In this document: positions 52,279 through 62,101 of the stretch, in pieces
Position numbering within the stretch: position 1 is the stretch's first letter
How the letters are laid out: every line of letters starts with the position of its first letter
Assembly: GCA_016794425.1 (NCBI GenBank)
Contig: JAEUHR010000062.1
Span: 1 to 64,000, forward strand
Length of the DNA: 64,000 nt
Origin: Planctomycetota bacterium
GTDB lineage: Bacteria; Planctomycetota; UBA1135; UBA2386
Direction of reading: 5' to 3'
Program-made: the position numbers and the translations under genes
Notes under the pieces: generated by a model
Told to the model about the DNA's origin: nothing
The model's database searches: none
What the model saw: the letters and a program-made list of their open reading frames with translations, nothing else

Positions 52279-53781
52279 TCAGGCGTAGACCACGAACGTC
52301 ACCAGCGCGTGCACCAGCAGCACCAGCGCCATGCCGACGACGATCGCCTGGTTGACCGCCTCGCCGACCTCGGCGCCCGACCGCTTCGGGCCGGTGCCGA
52401 GGTGGTAGCAGCACAGCGCGACCAGGTAGCCGGACAGCGTCGCCTTGCCGAGCACGATCAGCACGTCGCGCGCGTCGACCGTGGCGAACCAGGCCGTCGC
52501 CCAGCCGACCAGCGTCGTGCTGGCGACCGTGGTCGCGGCGAACGCGGCGGCCAGCGCGGCCGCGACGACGCCGGCGAGCGTCACCAGCGGCATCGCCAGC
52601 ACCATGCCCCAGACCATCGGCGTCAGCAGGTAGTCGGCGGGCCGGACGCCCATCATCTGCAGCGCCGCGATCTGGTTGGTGCGCTGCATCGTGCCGAGCC
52701 GCGCCGCGGCGCCGGCGGCGATGCGCGCGGTGAAGAAGAAGCCGCTGAACAGCGGCACCAGCACCGCGGTCGCGACCTTGCCGGTGCCGGTCAGCAGCGC
52801 GGACTCGAAGCCGCCGTGCACCGGGTTGTTGCGCAGCGCGAAGAACGTCGCCAGGCCGCCGATCACGGCGCCGGCGAGCGCGACGAACAGCGCCGGCTCG
52901 GTCGCGTAGCGCAGCGTCGTGCGCGCGACCTGGCCCAGCTCGACCGGCGGCAGCCGGCGCAGCGACTCGACGACCGTCTCGAGCACGGCGGCGGCCTGCA
53001 GCGCCAGCCGACGCAGCCCGTGCAGCGCCGCCGGTTCGGCAGTCGGCGTCGGTGCGCGCGACGGCGCGACCAGCTCGGCCGACGGCCGGAAGCCCGGCGG
53101 CTCGAGCCGCAGCGTGCGCTGCACAGCGTCGATCACCAGCACGCCGTCGACGATGCCGTCGAACGCCGCCAGGTCGTGCGTGATCACCAGCGTCGTGCGG
53201 CCGGCGTCCTGGTCGTGCGCGGTGCGCAGCAGCTGCGCGATCGTGCGCGCCGCGTCGGCGTCGAGGCCGGCGGTCGGTTCGTCGCACAGCAGCAGGCGCG
53301 GCGCCGACGCCAGGGCCCGCGCGACCGCGAGCCGCTTGCGCATGCCGCCGGACAGCTGCGCCGTGCGTTCGGGCGCCAGCTCGAGGCCGGCCTGGGCCAG
53401 CAGCGCCGGCGCCAGCCGCCGCGAACGGCCGGCGGCACGCAGCGCGAGTTCGACGTTGGCGCGCGGCGGCAGCTCGTCGAGCAGACCTTCGTCCTGCAGG
53501 ATCGCCGCGACCTCGGGCAGTTCGCCGGCGGGCCGCAGCAGCGACACGCCACCGACCAACAGGTCGCCGTCGAGGCGCGGCGCGACCTCGCGCGCTTCCA
53601 CGAGGCCGGCGAGCACGCGCAGCAGCGACGACTTGCCGCCGCCGCTGCGGCCGACCAGCAGGTAGAAGCCGGCCGCCAGCTGCAGGTCGACGCCGGCCAG
53701 CAGCACCTGTTCGCCGTCGGGGCGCCGGTGTGCCAGACCGAAGCCGCGGAACTCGAGGGCCGCTGCCATCGGTGGTGTCAC
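52279..53781 (-). CDS. Fused MlaF ATPase - MlaE permease lipid transporter
   Basis: A 500-residue protein combining both core parts of an MCE-type lipid transporter. Residues ~5-230 are the ABC ATPase: LLVGRSGGGKSSLLRVLAGL, TAQLSGGMRKRLAVARAL, LLLCDEPTAGLDADAA, LVITHDLAAF. Residues ~260-500 are the MlaE-type permease with about five membrane helices (ALFVALAGAVIGGLATFFAL, SGFFFTARIAAGAAARLGTM, NQIAALQMMGVRPADYLLTP). Normally these are separate genes. The GTG at 53781 overlaps the stop of the MlaD-like gene (GTGA); ATG at 53769 is an alternative. Confidence 0.85.
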   Translation of the reverse strand: MTPPMAAALEFRGFGLAHRRPDGEQVLLAGVDLQLAAGFYLLVGRSGGGKSSLLRVLAGLVEAREVAPRLDGDLLVGGVSLLRPAGELPEVAAILQDEGLLDELPPRANVELALRAAGRSRRLAPALLAQAGLELAPERTAQLSGGMRKRLAVARALASAPRLLLCDEPTAGLDADAARTIAQLLRTAHDQDAGRTTLVITHDLAAFDGIVDGVLVIDAVQRTLRLEPPGFRPSAELVAPSRAPTPTAEPAALHGLRRLALQAAAVLETVVESLRRLPPVELGQVARTTLRYATEPALFVALAGAVIGGLATFFALRNNPVHGGFESALLTGTGKVATAVLVPLFSGFFFTARIAAGAAARLGTMQRTNQIAALQMMGVRPADYLLTPMVWGMVLAMPLVTLAGVVAAALAAAFAATTVASTTLVGWATAWFATVDARDVLIVLGKATLSGYLVALCCYHLGTGPKRSGAEVGEAVNQAIVVGMALVLLVHALVTFVVYA

Positions 53782-55229
53782 AGCGGCCGCAGATCGTCGG
53801 GCAACAGCGCGAGCGGCACGACCGCAGGGTCGCCGCGCAGGGGCTCCCGCCGGCCGACGATGCCGAACACGGCGTCGCCGAACAGCGCCGCGCCGCCGGC
53901 CTGCTCGCTGCCGGCGATCGCCGTGGCTGCCAGCGCCGCACCGTCGGCACCGACGCAGCGCACCGCGGCCGGTTCGGCCGGCGGCGCCTCGAACCGCAGC
54001 CGCGCGAGCGGCGTGCCGCGCAGGTCCGGTGGCGGCTGTTCGAGCATCAGCGCCGCGAGGTCGCGGCCCTCGCCGTCGACCCAGACGCGGCCGGCGCGCA
54101 GCACGGTGCCCGACGCCAGCAGCACGTGGATCTGTTCGTCGCCGAGGTCGGCGTCGCCGCCGAACGCGTCGCGCTCGGTGTAGCCGCCGTCGACCAGGCT
54201 GCGCGCGGTCACGACCACCGCGCGGCCGGCGCGGTCGAGCCACAACACGCCCGTGCCTTCGTGGTGGATCGGATCGTCGGCGCTGAACGTGTCGCGTTCG
54301 ACCGCCGCGTAGGTGATGCGCACCAGCGCCAGGTCGTCGCCGTCGGGCGCGGCCGACGGTTCGGGCTGGCGCAGCGCCGCCGCCGGCACGTCGGCGACCT
54401 CGAGCGACGGCCGCACCGCCTGCGCCGCCGTGCGGAAGCCGTCCTGCACCATGACGCCCTGGCCGGGCTCGGTGTAGTAGCTGACGTACGGCGACAGCAG
54501 CGCGTTGACGTCGGTGACCGTGAAGCCGGAGAACAGCGCGCCGCTGACGTAGGGCCGCGCGACCCAGAACTGCGTGCGGTCGGTCACCGTCTGGCGGAAC
54601 CGGCGCGCGATGCGCAGCTGCACTTCGACATGCGTGCCGTCGGCGGCCAGCGTGACGCTGCGCACGTCGCCGGTCGGCACGCCGCGGAACACGACCGTCG
54701 CACCGGGCCGCAGCCCGTGGTTCTCGGGCACCAGCAGCGTCATCAGCAGGTCGCCGTGCGCGACGTCGTCGAGCGCGTCGGGCTCGGCGATCGCCGGCGG
54801 CCGTTCGCTGCCGGCCAGCAGGCTGTCCGCGGGCAGCAACGAACCGCCGCCCGGCGTGTGGAACGCGATGTAGGCGTCGCGCACCAGTGTGTCGAGGCCG
54901 GACACGCCGGCGAGACCGTGCACACGCGGCGTGACGATCCAGAACACACTGTCGACGCAGGCGTGGCCGGCGCCGGTCGCTTCGAGCGTCAGGTGCGCAA
55001 CCGCCTTGTCGCCGTCGGCCGAGACGACGACGCGGCGCACGGTGCCGACCGTGACGCCGCGGAACCGCACGTCGGCGCCGGCGCGCAGGCCGCGCGCGTC
55101 ACGGAACTCGACCTGCAGCGGCAGCCCGGTCTGGTCGTCGGCGGCGTCGAGCACGCGCACGATCCAGATCGCGCCGAGCACGGCCGCGACCAGCGTCAGC
55201 GAACCGATCAGGTAGCGCAGGCTGTGCAT
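53778..55229 (-). CDS. MCE/MlaD-like protein with degenerate trypsin-like C-terminal region
   Basis: A 483-residue periplasmic lipid-transfer component anchored by an N-terminal helix (residues 5-27). Two MCE domains follow: residues ~37-110 (LQVEFRDARGLRAGADVRFR, GVTVGTVRRVVVS) and ~160-240 (LVPENHGLRPGATVVFRGVP, TGDVRSVTLAADG), the layout of PqiB-like proteins. From about 300 there is a region recalling HtrA-type proteases: EGTGVLWLDRAGRAVVVTAR where the His would sit, GRDLAALMLE at the Asp, and AGGAALFGDAVFGIVGRREP at the GNSGGP site. His and Ser are not retained, so it would be inactive as a protease. Confidence 0.75.
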   Translation of the reverse strand: MHSLRYLIGSLTLVAAVLGAIWIVRVLDAADDQTGLPLQVEFRDARGLRAGADVRFRGVTVGTVRRVVVSADGDKAVAHLTLEATGAGHACVDSVFWIVTPRVHGLAGVSGLDTLVRDAYIAFHTPGGGSLLPADSLLAGSERPPAIAEPDALDDVAHGDLLMTLLVPENHGLRPGATVVFRGVPTGDVRSVTLAADGTHVEVQLRIARRFRQTVTDRTQFWVARPYVSGALFSGFTVTDVNALLSPYVSYYTEPGQGVMVQDGFRTAAQAVRPSLEVADVPAAALRQPEPSAAPDGDDLALVRITYAAVERDTFSADDPIHHEGTGVLWLDRAGRAVVVTARSLVDGGYTERDAFGGDADLGDEQIHVLLASGTVLRAGRVWVDGEGRDLAALMLEQPPPDLRGTPLARLRFEAPPAEPAAVRCVGADGAALAATAIAGSEQAGGAALFGDAVFGIVGRREPLRGDPAVVPLALLPDDLRPL

Positions 55230-55283
55230 GGGGTCGTCCGTGGCCGATCCGGTGCCGGATCCGTCGCGAAGGCCGCCGCCGGC

Positions 55284-57743
55284 TCACACGTCGATGTTGG
55301 TCGCCTCGAGCGCGTGCTTCTCGATGAACTCGCGCCGGGGCTCGACTTCGGTGCCCATCAGCACCGTGAAGATGTGGTCGGCCTCGACCATGTCGCTGAC
55401 GGTGACGCGGCGCAGCGTGCGCCGCGCCGGATCCATCGTCGACTCGAACAGCTGCGAGGCCTTCATCTCGCCGAGGCCCTTGTAGCGCTGCACGACGAGC
55501 TCCTTCTCGCACGACTTCTCGATCGTCGCGATCGCGGCGAACAGCGTGTCGGCGGCGAGACCCTCGGTCGAACCGTCCATCTCGATGCGCCAGTTGCCGG
55601 CGGCGCCGCCTTGCGGCCAGTCGACCGGCAGGCCGATCGCGTCGATCTGCCGCATCAGCGACTGCACCTCGTGCGCGAGGTGCAGCGCGTAGACCTCGAT
55701 GTCGGCCTCCTCGCGACGGCACGGCGAGTCCGGGCCCTCGTAGACGACCAGCGCGCGGCCCTTCTGCTGCGTCAGCTGCTCGAGTTCGACGGTGAGCTGC
55801 GCCTCGGTGTCGACGAAGTGGCCCTTGCCGCCGAGCACGACGTGGTAGGCCGGCGGTTCGCGATCCGGCACCGTGGCGCCGGCGAGGTAACGATCGAACG
55901 GCACCGCGCCGTCGGCGGGCATGCGCCGCTCGAGGTCGCGCAGCCGCGACACCGTGTCCATCAGCCGCCGCAGTTCGCGCCCGTGCCAGCGCTTGCCGCC
56001 CGTGTGCACGAGCCGCGTGGCGCCGAGGCCCAGCTCGGCGAGGATCGCGAGCTTGTCCTCTTCGGTGACCGCGAAGCGCTCGGTCTTGCCCTTCTTGATG
56101 CCGTAGAGCGGCGGCTGCGCGACGTAGACGTGGCCGCGCGCGACCAGCTCCGGCATCTTGCGATAGAACAGCGTCAGCAGCAGCGTGCGGATGTGCGAGC
56201 CGTCGACGTCGGCGTCGGTCATCACGATGACCTTGCCGTAGCGCAGCCGATCGGGCTCGAACTCCTCGGTGACGAAGCCGGTGCCGATCGCGCTGACGAT
56301 CGTCTGGATCTCCTCGTGGTCGAGGATCGAGTCGGCGGAGGCCTTCTCGACGTTCAGGATCTTGCCGCGCAGCGGCAGGATCGCCTGGTGCGACATGCGG
56401 CCCTGCTTGGCCGTGCCACCGGCGGAGTCACCTTCGACCAGGAACAGCTCGGCTTCGTCGCGCGGCGTCCCCTTCTGGCAGTCGGCCAGCTTCGCCGGCA
56501 GGCCGCCGCCTTCGAGCGCCGACTTGCGCCGCACGAGGTCGCGCGCCTTGCGCGCCGCCTCGCGGGCCCGCAGCGCGTCCAGCGCCTTGCCGTAGATGGC
56601 CTTCGCGGTGCCCGGGTTCTCCTCGAAGTAGGTGCGGATGCCGTCACCGACGACGGTCTCGACGACCGACTGCACCTCGCGGTTGCCGAGCTTGATCTTG
56701 GTCTGGCTCTCGAACTGCGGGTCCGGCACCTTGACCGAGATCACCGCCGCGAGACCTTCCTTGAAGTCCTCGCCGGTCGGCACCGGGTCCTTCTCCTTCA
56801 GCACCTTCTCCTGCCGCGCCCAGTTGTTCAGCGCGCGCGTCAGCGCGGTGCGGAAGCCGACCAGGTGCGTGCCGCCCTCGAGCGTGTTGATGTTGTTGAC
56901 GAACGAGAACACGTTCTCGTGGTAGGCGTCGCTGTACTGCAGCGCGATCTCGACGCCGTAGACCTTGTCGGCATCCTCGGCCGACGGGATCTCGCGGCGG
57001 AAGTAGACGACTTCCTTGTGCAGCGCGTTCTTGCCGCGGTTCAGGTCGTGCACGAACTCGACCAGGCCGTCCGGGAACAGGAACTCCTCGCCCTTGTCGA
57101 TGCGCTCGTCGAACAGCGTGATGTGCAGGCGCGCCGAACCCATCAGGTAGGCCAGTTCGCGCAGGCGCTTCTTCAGCACCTCGTACGAGAACTCGGTGAC
57201 CTCCATGATCGACGGGTCGGCCTTGAAGCGGATCATCGTGCCGGTGCCGTCGGCCTTGCCGATGACCTTCAGCTCGCTGGCCTTCTGGCCGCGCATGTAG
57301 GTCTGCCGGTGGACCTTGCCGTCGCGGTAGACCTCGACGTCGAGCACGTCGGCCAGCGCGCAGACGCAGCTGATGCCGACGCCGTGCAGACCGCCCGAGA
57401 CCTTGTAGCTGCCCTTGTCGAACTTCCCGCCCGAGTGCAGCTTGGTCATGATCACTTCGAGCGCCGGCACGCCGCTCTCGTGCATGTCCACCGGGATGCC
57501 GCGCCCGTCGTCCTTGACCGAGATCGACCCGTCCTTGTGCACGCGGACGTCGATGCGGCTCGCGCGGCCGGCCAGCGCCTCGTCGACCGAGTTGTCGGTG
57601 ATCTCCCAGACCAGATGGTGCAGGCCCTTGGCGCCGGTGTCGCCGATGTACATCGCCGGCCGCTTGCGCACGGCGTCGAGGCCCTCGAGCACCTTGATCG
57701 AGCTGGCGTCGTAGCGGGGTTCGGTTGGCTTCTGTTCCGACAT
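55284..57743 (-). CDS. gyrB: DNA gyrase subunit B
   Basis: An 819-residue ATPase subunit of gyrase, which introduces negative supercoils with GyrA. GHKL ATPase: EITDNSVDEALAG, VKDDGRGIPVDMHE, SGGLHGVGISCVCALAD. Transducer and TOPRIM: LFLVEGDSAGGTAKQGR near residue 435 and MTDADVDGSHIRTLLLTLF. The C-terminal QRYKGLGEMKASQLFESTMD is the GyrB tail motif. Residues ~570-720 carry the large insertion found in several bacterial GyrB proteins. It starts 1 nt after the stop of DUF721 and follows dnaN, the usual order near oriC. gyrA is not in the window. Confidence 0.97.
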   Translation of the reverse strand: MSEQKPTEPRYDASSIKVLEGLDAVRKRPAMYIGDTGAKGLHHLVWEITDNSVDEALAGRASRIDVRVHKDGSISVKDDGRGIPVDMHESGVPALEVIMTKLHSGGKFDKGSYKVSGGLHGVGISCVCALADVLDVEVYRDGKVHRQTYMRGQKASELKVIGKADGTGTMIRFKADPSIMEVTEFSYEVLKKRLRELAYLMGSARLHITLFDERIDKGEEFLFPDGLVEFVHDLNRGKNALHKEVVYFRREIPSAEDADKVYGVEIALQYSDAYHENVFSFVNNINTLEGGTHLVGFRTALTRALNNWARQEKVLKEKDPVPTGEDFKEGLAAVISVKVPDPQFESQTKIKLGNREVQSVVETVVGDGIRTYFEENPGTAKAIYGKALDALRAREAARKARDLVRRKSALEGGGLPAKLADCQKGTPRDEAELFLVEGDSAGGTAKQGRMSHQAILPLRGKILNVEKASADSILDHEEIQTIVSAIGTGFVTEEFEPDRLRYGKVIVMTDADVDGSHIRTLLLTLFYRKMPELVARGHVYVAQPPLYGIKKGKTERFAVTEEDKLAILAELGLGATRLVHTGGKRWHGRELRRLMDTVSRLRDLERRMPADGAVPFDRYLAGATVPDREPPAYHVVLGGKGHFVDTEAQLTVELEQLTQQKGRALVVYEGPDSPCRREEADIEVYALHLAHEVQSLMRQIDAIGLPVDWPQGGAAGNWRIEMDGSTEGLAADTLFAAIATIEKSCEKELVVQRYKGLGEMKASQLFESTMDPARRTLRRVTVSDMVEADHIFTVLMGTEVEPRREFIEKHALEATNIDV

Positions 57744-57744
57744 G

Positions 57745-58050
57745 TCAGACGTGTCCGGTGCCGCCCAGCCGGAAGGTCAGCTGGGCGAGGGGTTGTTCGG
57801 GGACCAGCTGGTTGATGCGCTGGCGGATCTCTTCGCGGCGGAAGCCGGACAGCTCGGCGAACAGCGGCGCGGCGGAGACTTCGACGACGAGGCGGCCACC
57901 GCGGCAGCCGACGACCTGGCAGTGCGGCCGCTGCTCGGCCGTCAGGATGTCGTCGAGCGCGCGGTTGTAGGCGCTGCGGCTCTTGCTGCGACCAGCCTGC
58001 TGCAGGATGTCGCGCAGGAAGTCGGCGGCGGGTCGCGGTTCGGGGACCAA
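57745..58050 (-). CDS. DUF721 (DciA-like) protein
   Basis: A 101-residue protein. RPHCQVVGCRGGRLVVEVSA, PLFAELSGFRREEIRQRINQ and LAQLTFRLGGTG fit the DUF721/DciA fold. DciA loads the replicative helicase in most bacteria lacking DnaC, and the position between dnaN and gyrB supports that role. TTG start at 58050, 5 nt after the dnaN stop codon. Confidence 0.85.
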   Translation of the reverse strand: MVPEPRPAADFLRDILQQAGRSKSRSAYNRALDDILTAEQRPHCQVVGCRGGRLVVEVSAAPLFAELSGFRREEIRQRINQLVPEQPLAQLTFRLGGTGHV

Positions 58051-58055
58051 GCGTG

Positions 58056-59150
58056 TCAGGCGCCGCTGATCGGCATCACGACGTAGGTGAACGACTCGCC
58101 GAGCGTGAACTTCGCCGGCATCGAGTCGTCGGACATGTCGAGCCGCACGTGGTCCAGCTTGCAGACCCGCAGCGCCTCGAGGATGTAGTCGGGGTTGAAG
58201 TTGATGCTGCCGCCGGCGCCCTTGACGACCGCCTCGACCGCGACGTCGGCGCGGCCGCGCGCCGAACTCTCGGCGGTCAGCCGCAGCTGGTCCTCGGCCA
58301 CTTCGAACCGGACCATGCGCATGTCGGTCGGCGCCAGGATCGCGGCGCGCCGCAGCGCGCTCTCGAGCACCGCCTTCGGCAGTTCCATCGTCGTGTCCGC
58401 CGCCTTCGGCAGCACGCCTTCGTAGTCGGGGAAGCGGGTCTCGAGCAGCTGGCTCTGCAGCTGTGTGTTGCCGATCGTGAACACGATCTGCTTGTCGCTG
58501 ACGTCGATGCGCAGCGGTTCCTTGCTGTCCTCGGGCAGCGCGCGGGCCATCGTGTTCAGCGCGCGCAGCGGCACGACGACCTTGAACTCGGTCTTGCTGT
58601 CGATGTTCTGGTAGCTGATCGAAAGGCGGCGGCCGTCGGTCGAGACCAGCCGCAGGCAGCCGCCGGCGCAGTCGAGCAGCACACCGTTGATCGCGTAGCG
58701 CGTCTCCTCGCGGGCTGCCGAGAAGATCGTCTCCTGGATCATGCGCAGCATCTGCCCGGCCGGGATCGTGATGTGCTTGCCGGCCTTGTTCTGCGATTCC
58801 TCGGGGTACTCCTCCGGGTTCTCGCCGAGCAGCACGAACGAACCGCCGCCGCTCTCGATCTTGCAGCGCTGGTCGGTGCTCTCGAGCGTCACGGTCGGGT
58901 CGCCCAGCTCGCGCAGCAGCGCCGCGGTCTCGCGGGCCGGCAGCAGCACGGAGCCCTTCTTGGCGACCTTGACCGCTTCCAGACGCACGCGCGCCGCCAT
59001 CTCGAGGTCGGTCGCGAACAACGTGATGCCGTCGCTGTCGGCTCGGACCAGCAGGTTCTGCAGGATCGGCTTCGTGGTCTTCACGGGCACGACCGAGGAG
59101 ACCACCGTCACGGCCTCCTGCAGCGCGTTCCGGTCACAGAGGATCTTCAT
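58056..59150 (-). CDS. dnaN: DNA polymerase III beta sliding clamp
   Basis: A 364-residue clamp made of three similar domains. MKILCDRNALQEAVTVVSSV and NLLVRADSDGITLFATDLEM open domain 1; GHITIPAGQMLRMIQETIF-like segment (HITIPAGQMLRMIQETIFSA) opens domain 2; PDYEGVLPKAADTTMELPKA and the end VVMPISGA close domain 3. Start 59150 (MKILC) is the conserved N-terminus; the frame runs further upstream without homology. It is transcribed away from dnaA with 1.0 kb between. Confidence 0.96.
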   Translation of the reverse strand: MKILCDRNALQEAVTVVSSVVPVKTTKPILQNLLVRADSDGITLFATDLEMAARVRLEAVKVAKKGSVLLPARETAALLRELGDPTVTLESTDQRCKIESGGGSFVLLGENPEEYPEESQNKAGKHITIPAGQMLRMIQETIFSAAREETRYAINGVLLDCAGGCLRLVSTDGRRLSISYQNIDSKTEFKVVVPLRALNTMARALPEDSKEPLRIDVSDKQIVFTIGNTQLQSQLLETRFPDYEGVLPKAADTTMELPKAVLESALRRAAILAPTDMRMVRFEVAEDQLRLTAESSARGRADVAVEAVVKGAGGSINFNPDYILEALRVCKLDHVRLDMSDDSMPAKFTLGESFTYVVMPISGA

Positions 59151-59566
59151 GGTGCGTGGACTGGTGGCTTCGAACTGGGACGAGCGGAACGGGCCGGCGG
59201 GCGCACCACGGACGAGTCTGTACTGGAGGGAATTCTCTCTCTCGTCGACCTCGTCCGTGCCGTCACGAGTGTGAGCAGAATAGCGATCGACGCGCTGCGA
59301 TCGAAGCAAGAAGCGGCCTGCAGCCCGACCGCCGGATCTGGAGAACCAACCCGTCGCACGCGCAAACTTCTCGACCTTTCCGCACCGTCGCGCCGCCGCG
59401 GCGAACGAGCCTCGAACCCGCGCCGAGAACTTCCCGCAGACCTCCGCGCACCCTCAAGATCCGCTCCCACGCGACTGCACAGATCTCCTGACACCACCCC
59501 CCTCAGCCGCTGCCACCGACCCACCGCCGACCGACCCCACGCGTCAAGAGATCGCGCCGCCGCACC

Positions 59567-59673
59567 ACTGGTGCTTGCCGTGGAGCGGTAGCCGCCGAGA
59601 CGCAGCCCCCTTCCGCCAGCTGGAGCCGAGGCCCGGACAGGGCCGTGCGTGCCGCTCCACGCAAAGCACCAGT
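59567..59673. repeat. Inverted pair of intergenic repeats (element D)
   Basis: ACTGGTGCTTGCCGTGGAGC plus GG (59567-59588) is mirrored by CCGCTCCACGCAAAGCACCA plus GT (59652-59673), matching at 20 of 22 positions around a 63-nt loop. It belongs to the same repeat family as 25773-25795 and 33511-33533, and it lies in the dnaA-dnaN gap. Confidence 0.6.
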
Positions 59674-59803
59674 CAGCCCGAAGTGCCAGCCCGCCCCCGC
59701 CTGCCGCGCCACGCCCAAGCCCGGCCGTCACCCGTGCCCCAGCCCACCTGGGGTCGCCAGCCGCCGCCACAGCCGCCCCACAGCAACCGAAGCAGGGCAG
59801 CGA

Positions 59804-59860
59804 CAGCAGAGCACAGAGGGCACAGCAGAGCAGAGCAGAGCAGGCACAGCAGATGCAGCG
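59804..59860. repeat. AGCAG-rich short tandem repeat
   Basis: About ten overlapping units of AGCAG/AGAGC/GCACAG occur in this stretch (for example CAGAGCAGAGCAGAGCAG). It has an iteron-like look and lies in the dnaA-dnaN gap. It is not a DnaA-box array. Confidence 0.5.
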
Positions 59861-59891
59861 GCAAGTGGGACCGCCGAAGCACGTCCCCTCC

Positions 59892-60173
59892 GCCCCGGCC
59901 CGTGGCCAGGTCCCGGCTGCCGCCGCGGGGCCAGCTGCCTGCACTCGCCCGCGTATTCCCCCCGCGCCGCGGCAGCCTCAGCAAGCCATCAGCAATCGGC
60001 GCTGCCGCGGAGCTCCGCAGCGTCAGCTGCGGAAGCTCCCGCCCCGGCCCGTGGCCAGGTCCCATGGCTGCCGCCGCGGGGCCAGCTGCCTGCACTCGCC
60101 CGCGTATTCCCCCCGCGCCGCGGCAGCCCCAGCAAGCCATCAGCAATCGGCGCTGCCGCGGAGCTCCGCAGCG

Positions 60174-60190
<17 letters not shown>
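59892..60190. repeat. ~149-bp near-identical tandem duplication at the dnaA 3' end
   Basis: 59892-60040 and 60041-60190 are two direct copies differing by one substitution (CTC/CCC near 59980/60130) and a 2-bp AT insertion in the second. Both begin GCCCCGGCCCGTGGCCAGGT and end with a hairpin CTGCGGAAGCTCC. The right copy includes the last codons and stop of dnaA; the left copy carries their echo. Near-identity suggests a recent duplication. Confidence 0.8.
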
Positions 60191-61703
<1,513 letters not shown>

Positions 61704-62101
61704 GGTGGAAAGGGTGGGCAAGGTGTCGCGCAGGGTGGTGTGGTGGGTACGGACCGGTGGCCGAGACTGTCCCGGGTAGAACCCCTAGGACCCCTTCGGG
61801 CCAGGTCGTCGGATGGGGCCGACGACAACGAGCAAGGCTGACTGCGAGAGCAGCCGTCGTCGGTGCTGACGACACCTCGGACGGCTCGGGCCGGCGATCG
61901 ACAGGCATGCGATCGACGGCTCCTCGACGGACGTTCGGGTTCTTACCGATCGCCGATGGTCTTGGGAAGAGCACACGAGCAACTTTGCTCCACGAAGATT
62001 CGACGGCGACTCACAGCGACTTCACAACGTCGCTCGCTCGCCCACGAACGGCAACGACTTGGAGCATGCGACCCGACTCGCGGCGCGTCGGTGCGCAGCG
62101 C
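61704..62101. other. Intergenic region upstream of dnaA; candidate origin or dnaA regulatory region
   Basis: A 398-bp gap between dnaA and the cysteine desulfurase gene. It contains a perfect inverted repeat GTCGTCGG/CCGACGAC at 61805-61826 and two direct copies of GCGATCGAC at 61894 and 61909. Its right half (about 61950-62050) is less GC-rich than the surroundings. I found no canonical TTATCCACA DnaA box. It presumably carries the dnaA promoter. Confidence 0.45.

Noticed and set aside
53730..57815. A 1361-codon plus-strand open frame
   Set aside because: It is antisense to the MCE gene and gyrB and has the biased composition of a shadow frame.
59147..59944. Open frames in the dnaA-dnaN gap
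   Set aside because: They end in or cross the repeats, differ between the duplicated copies and show no family similarity.
61704..62101. Canonical DnaA boxes (TTATCCACA or its complement)
   Set aside because: I scanned this gap and 59151-60173 by eye on both strands. Only poor partial matches such as TTGCTCCAC were found, so no box is listed.
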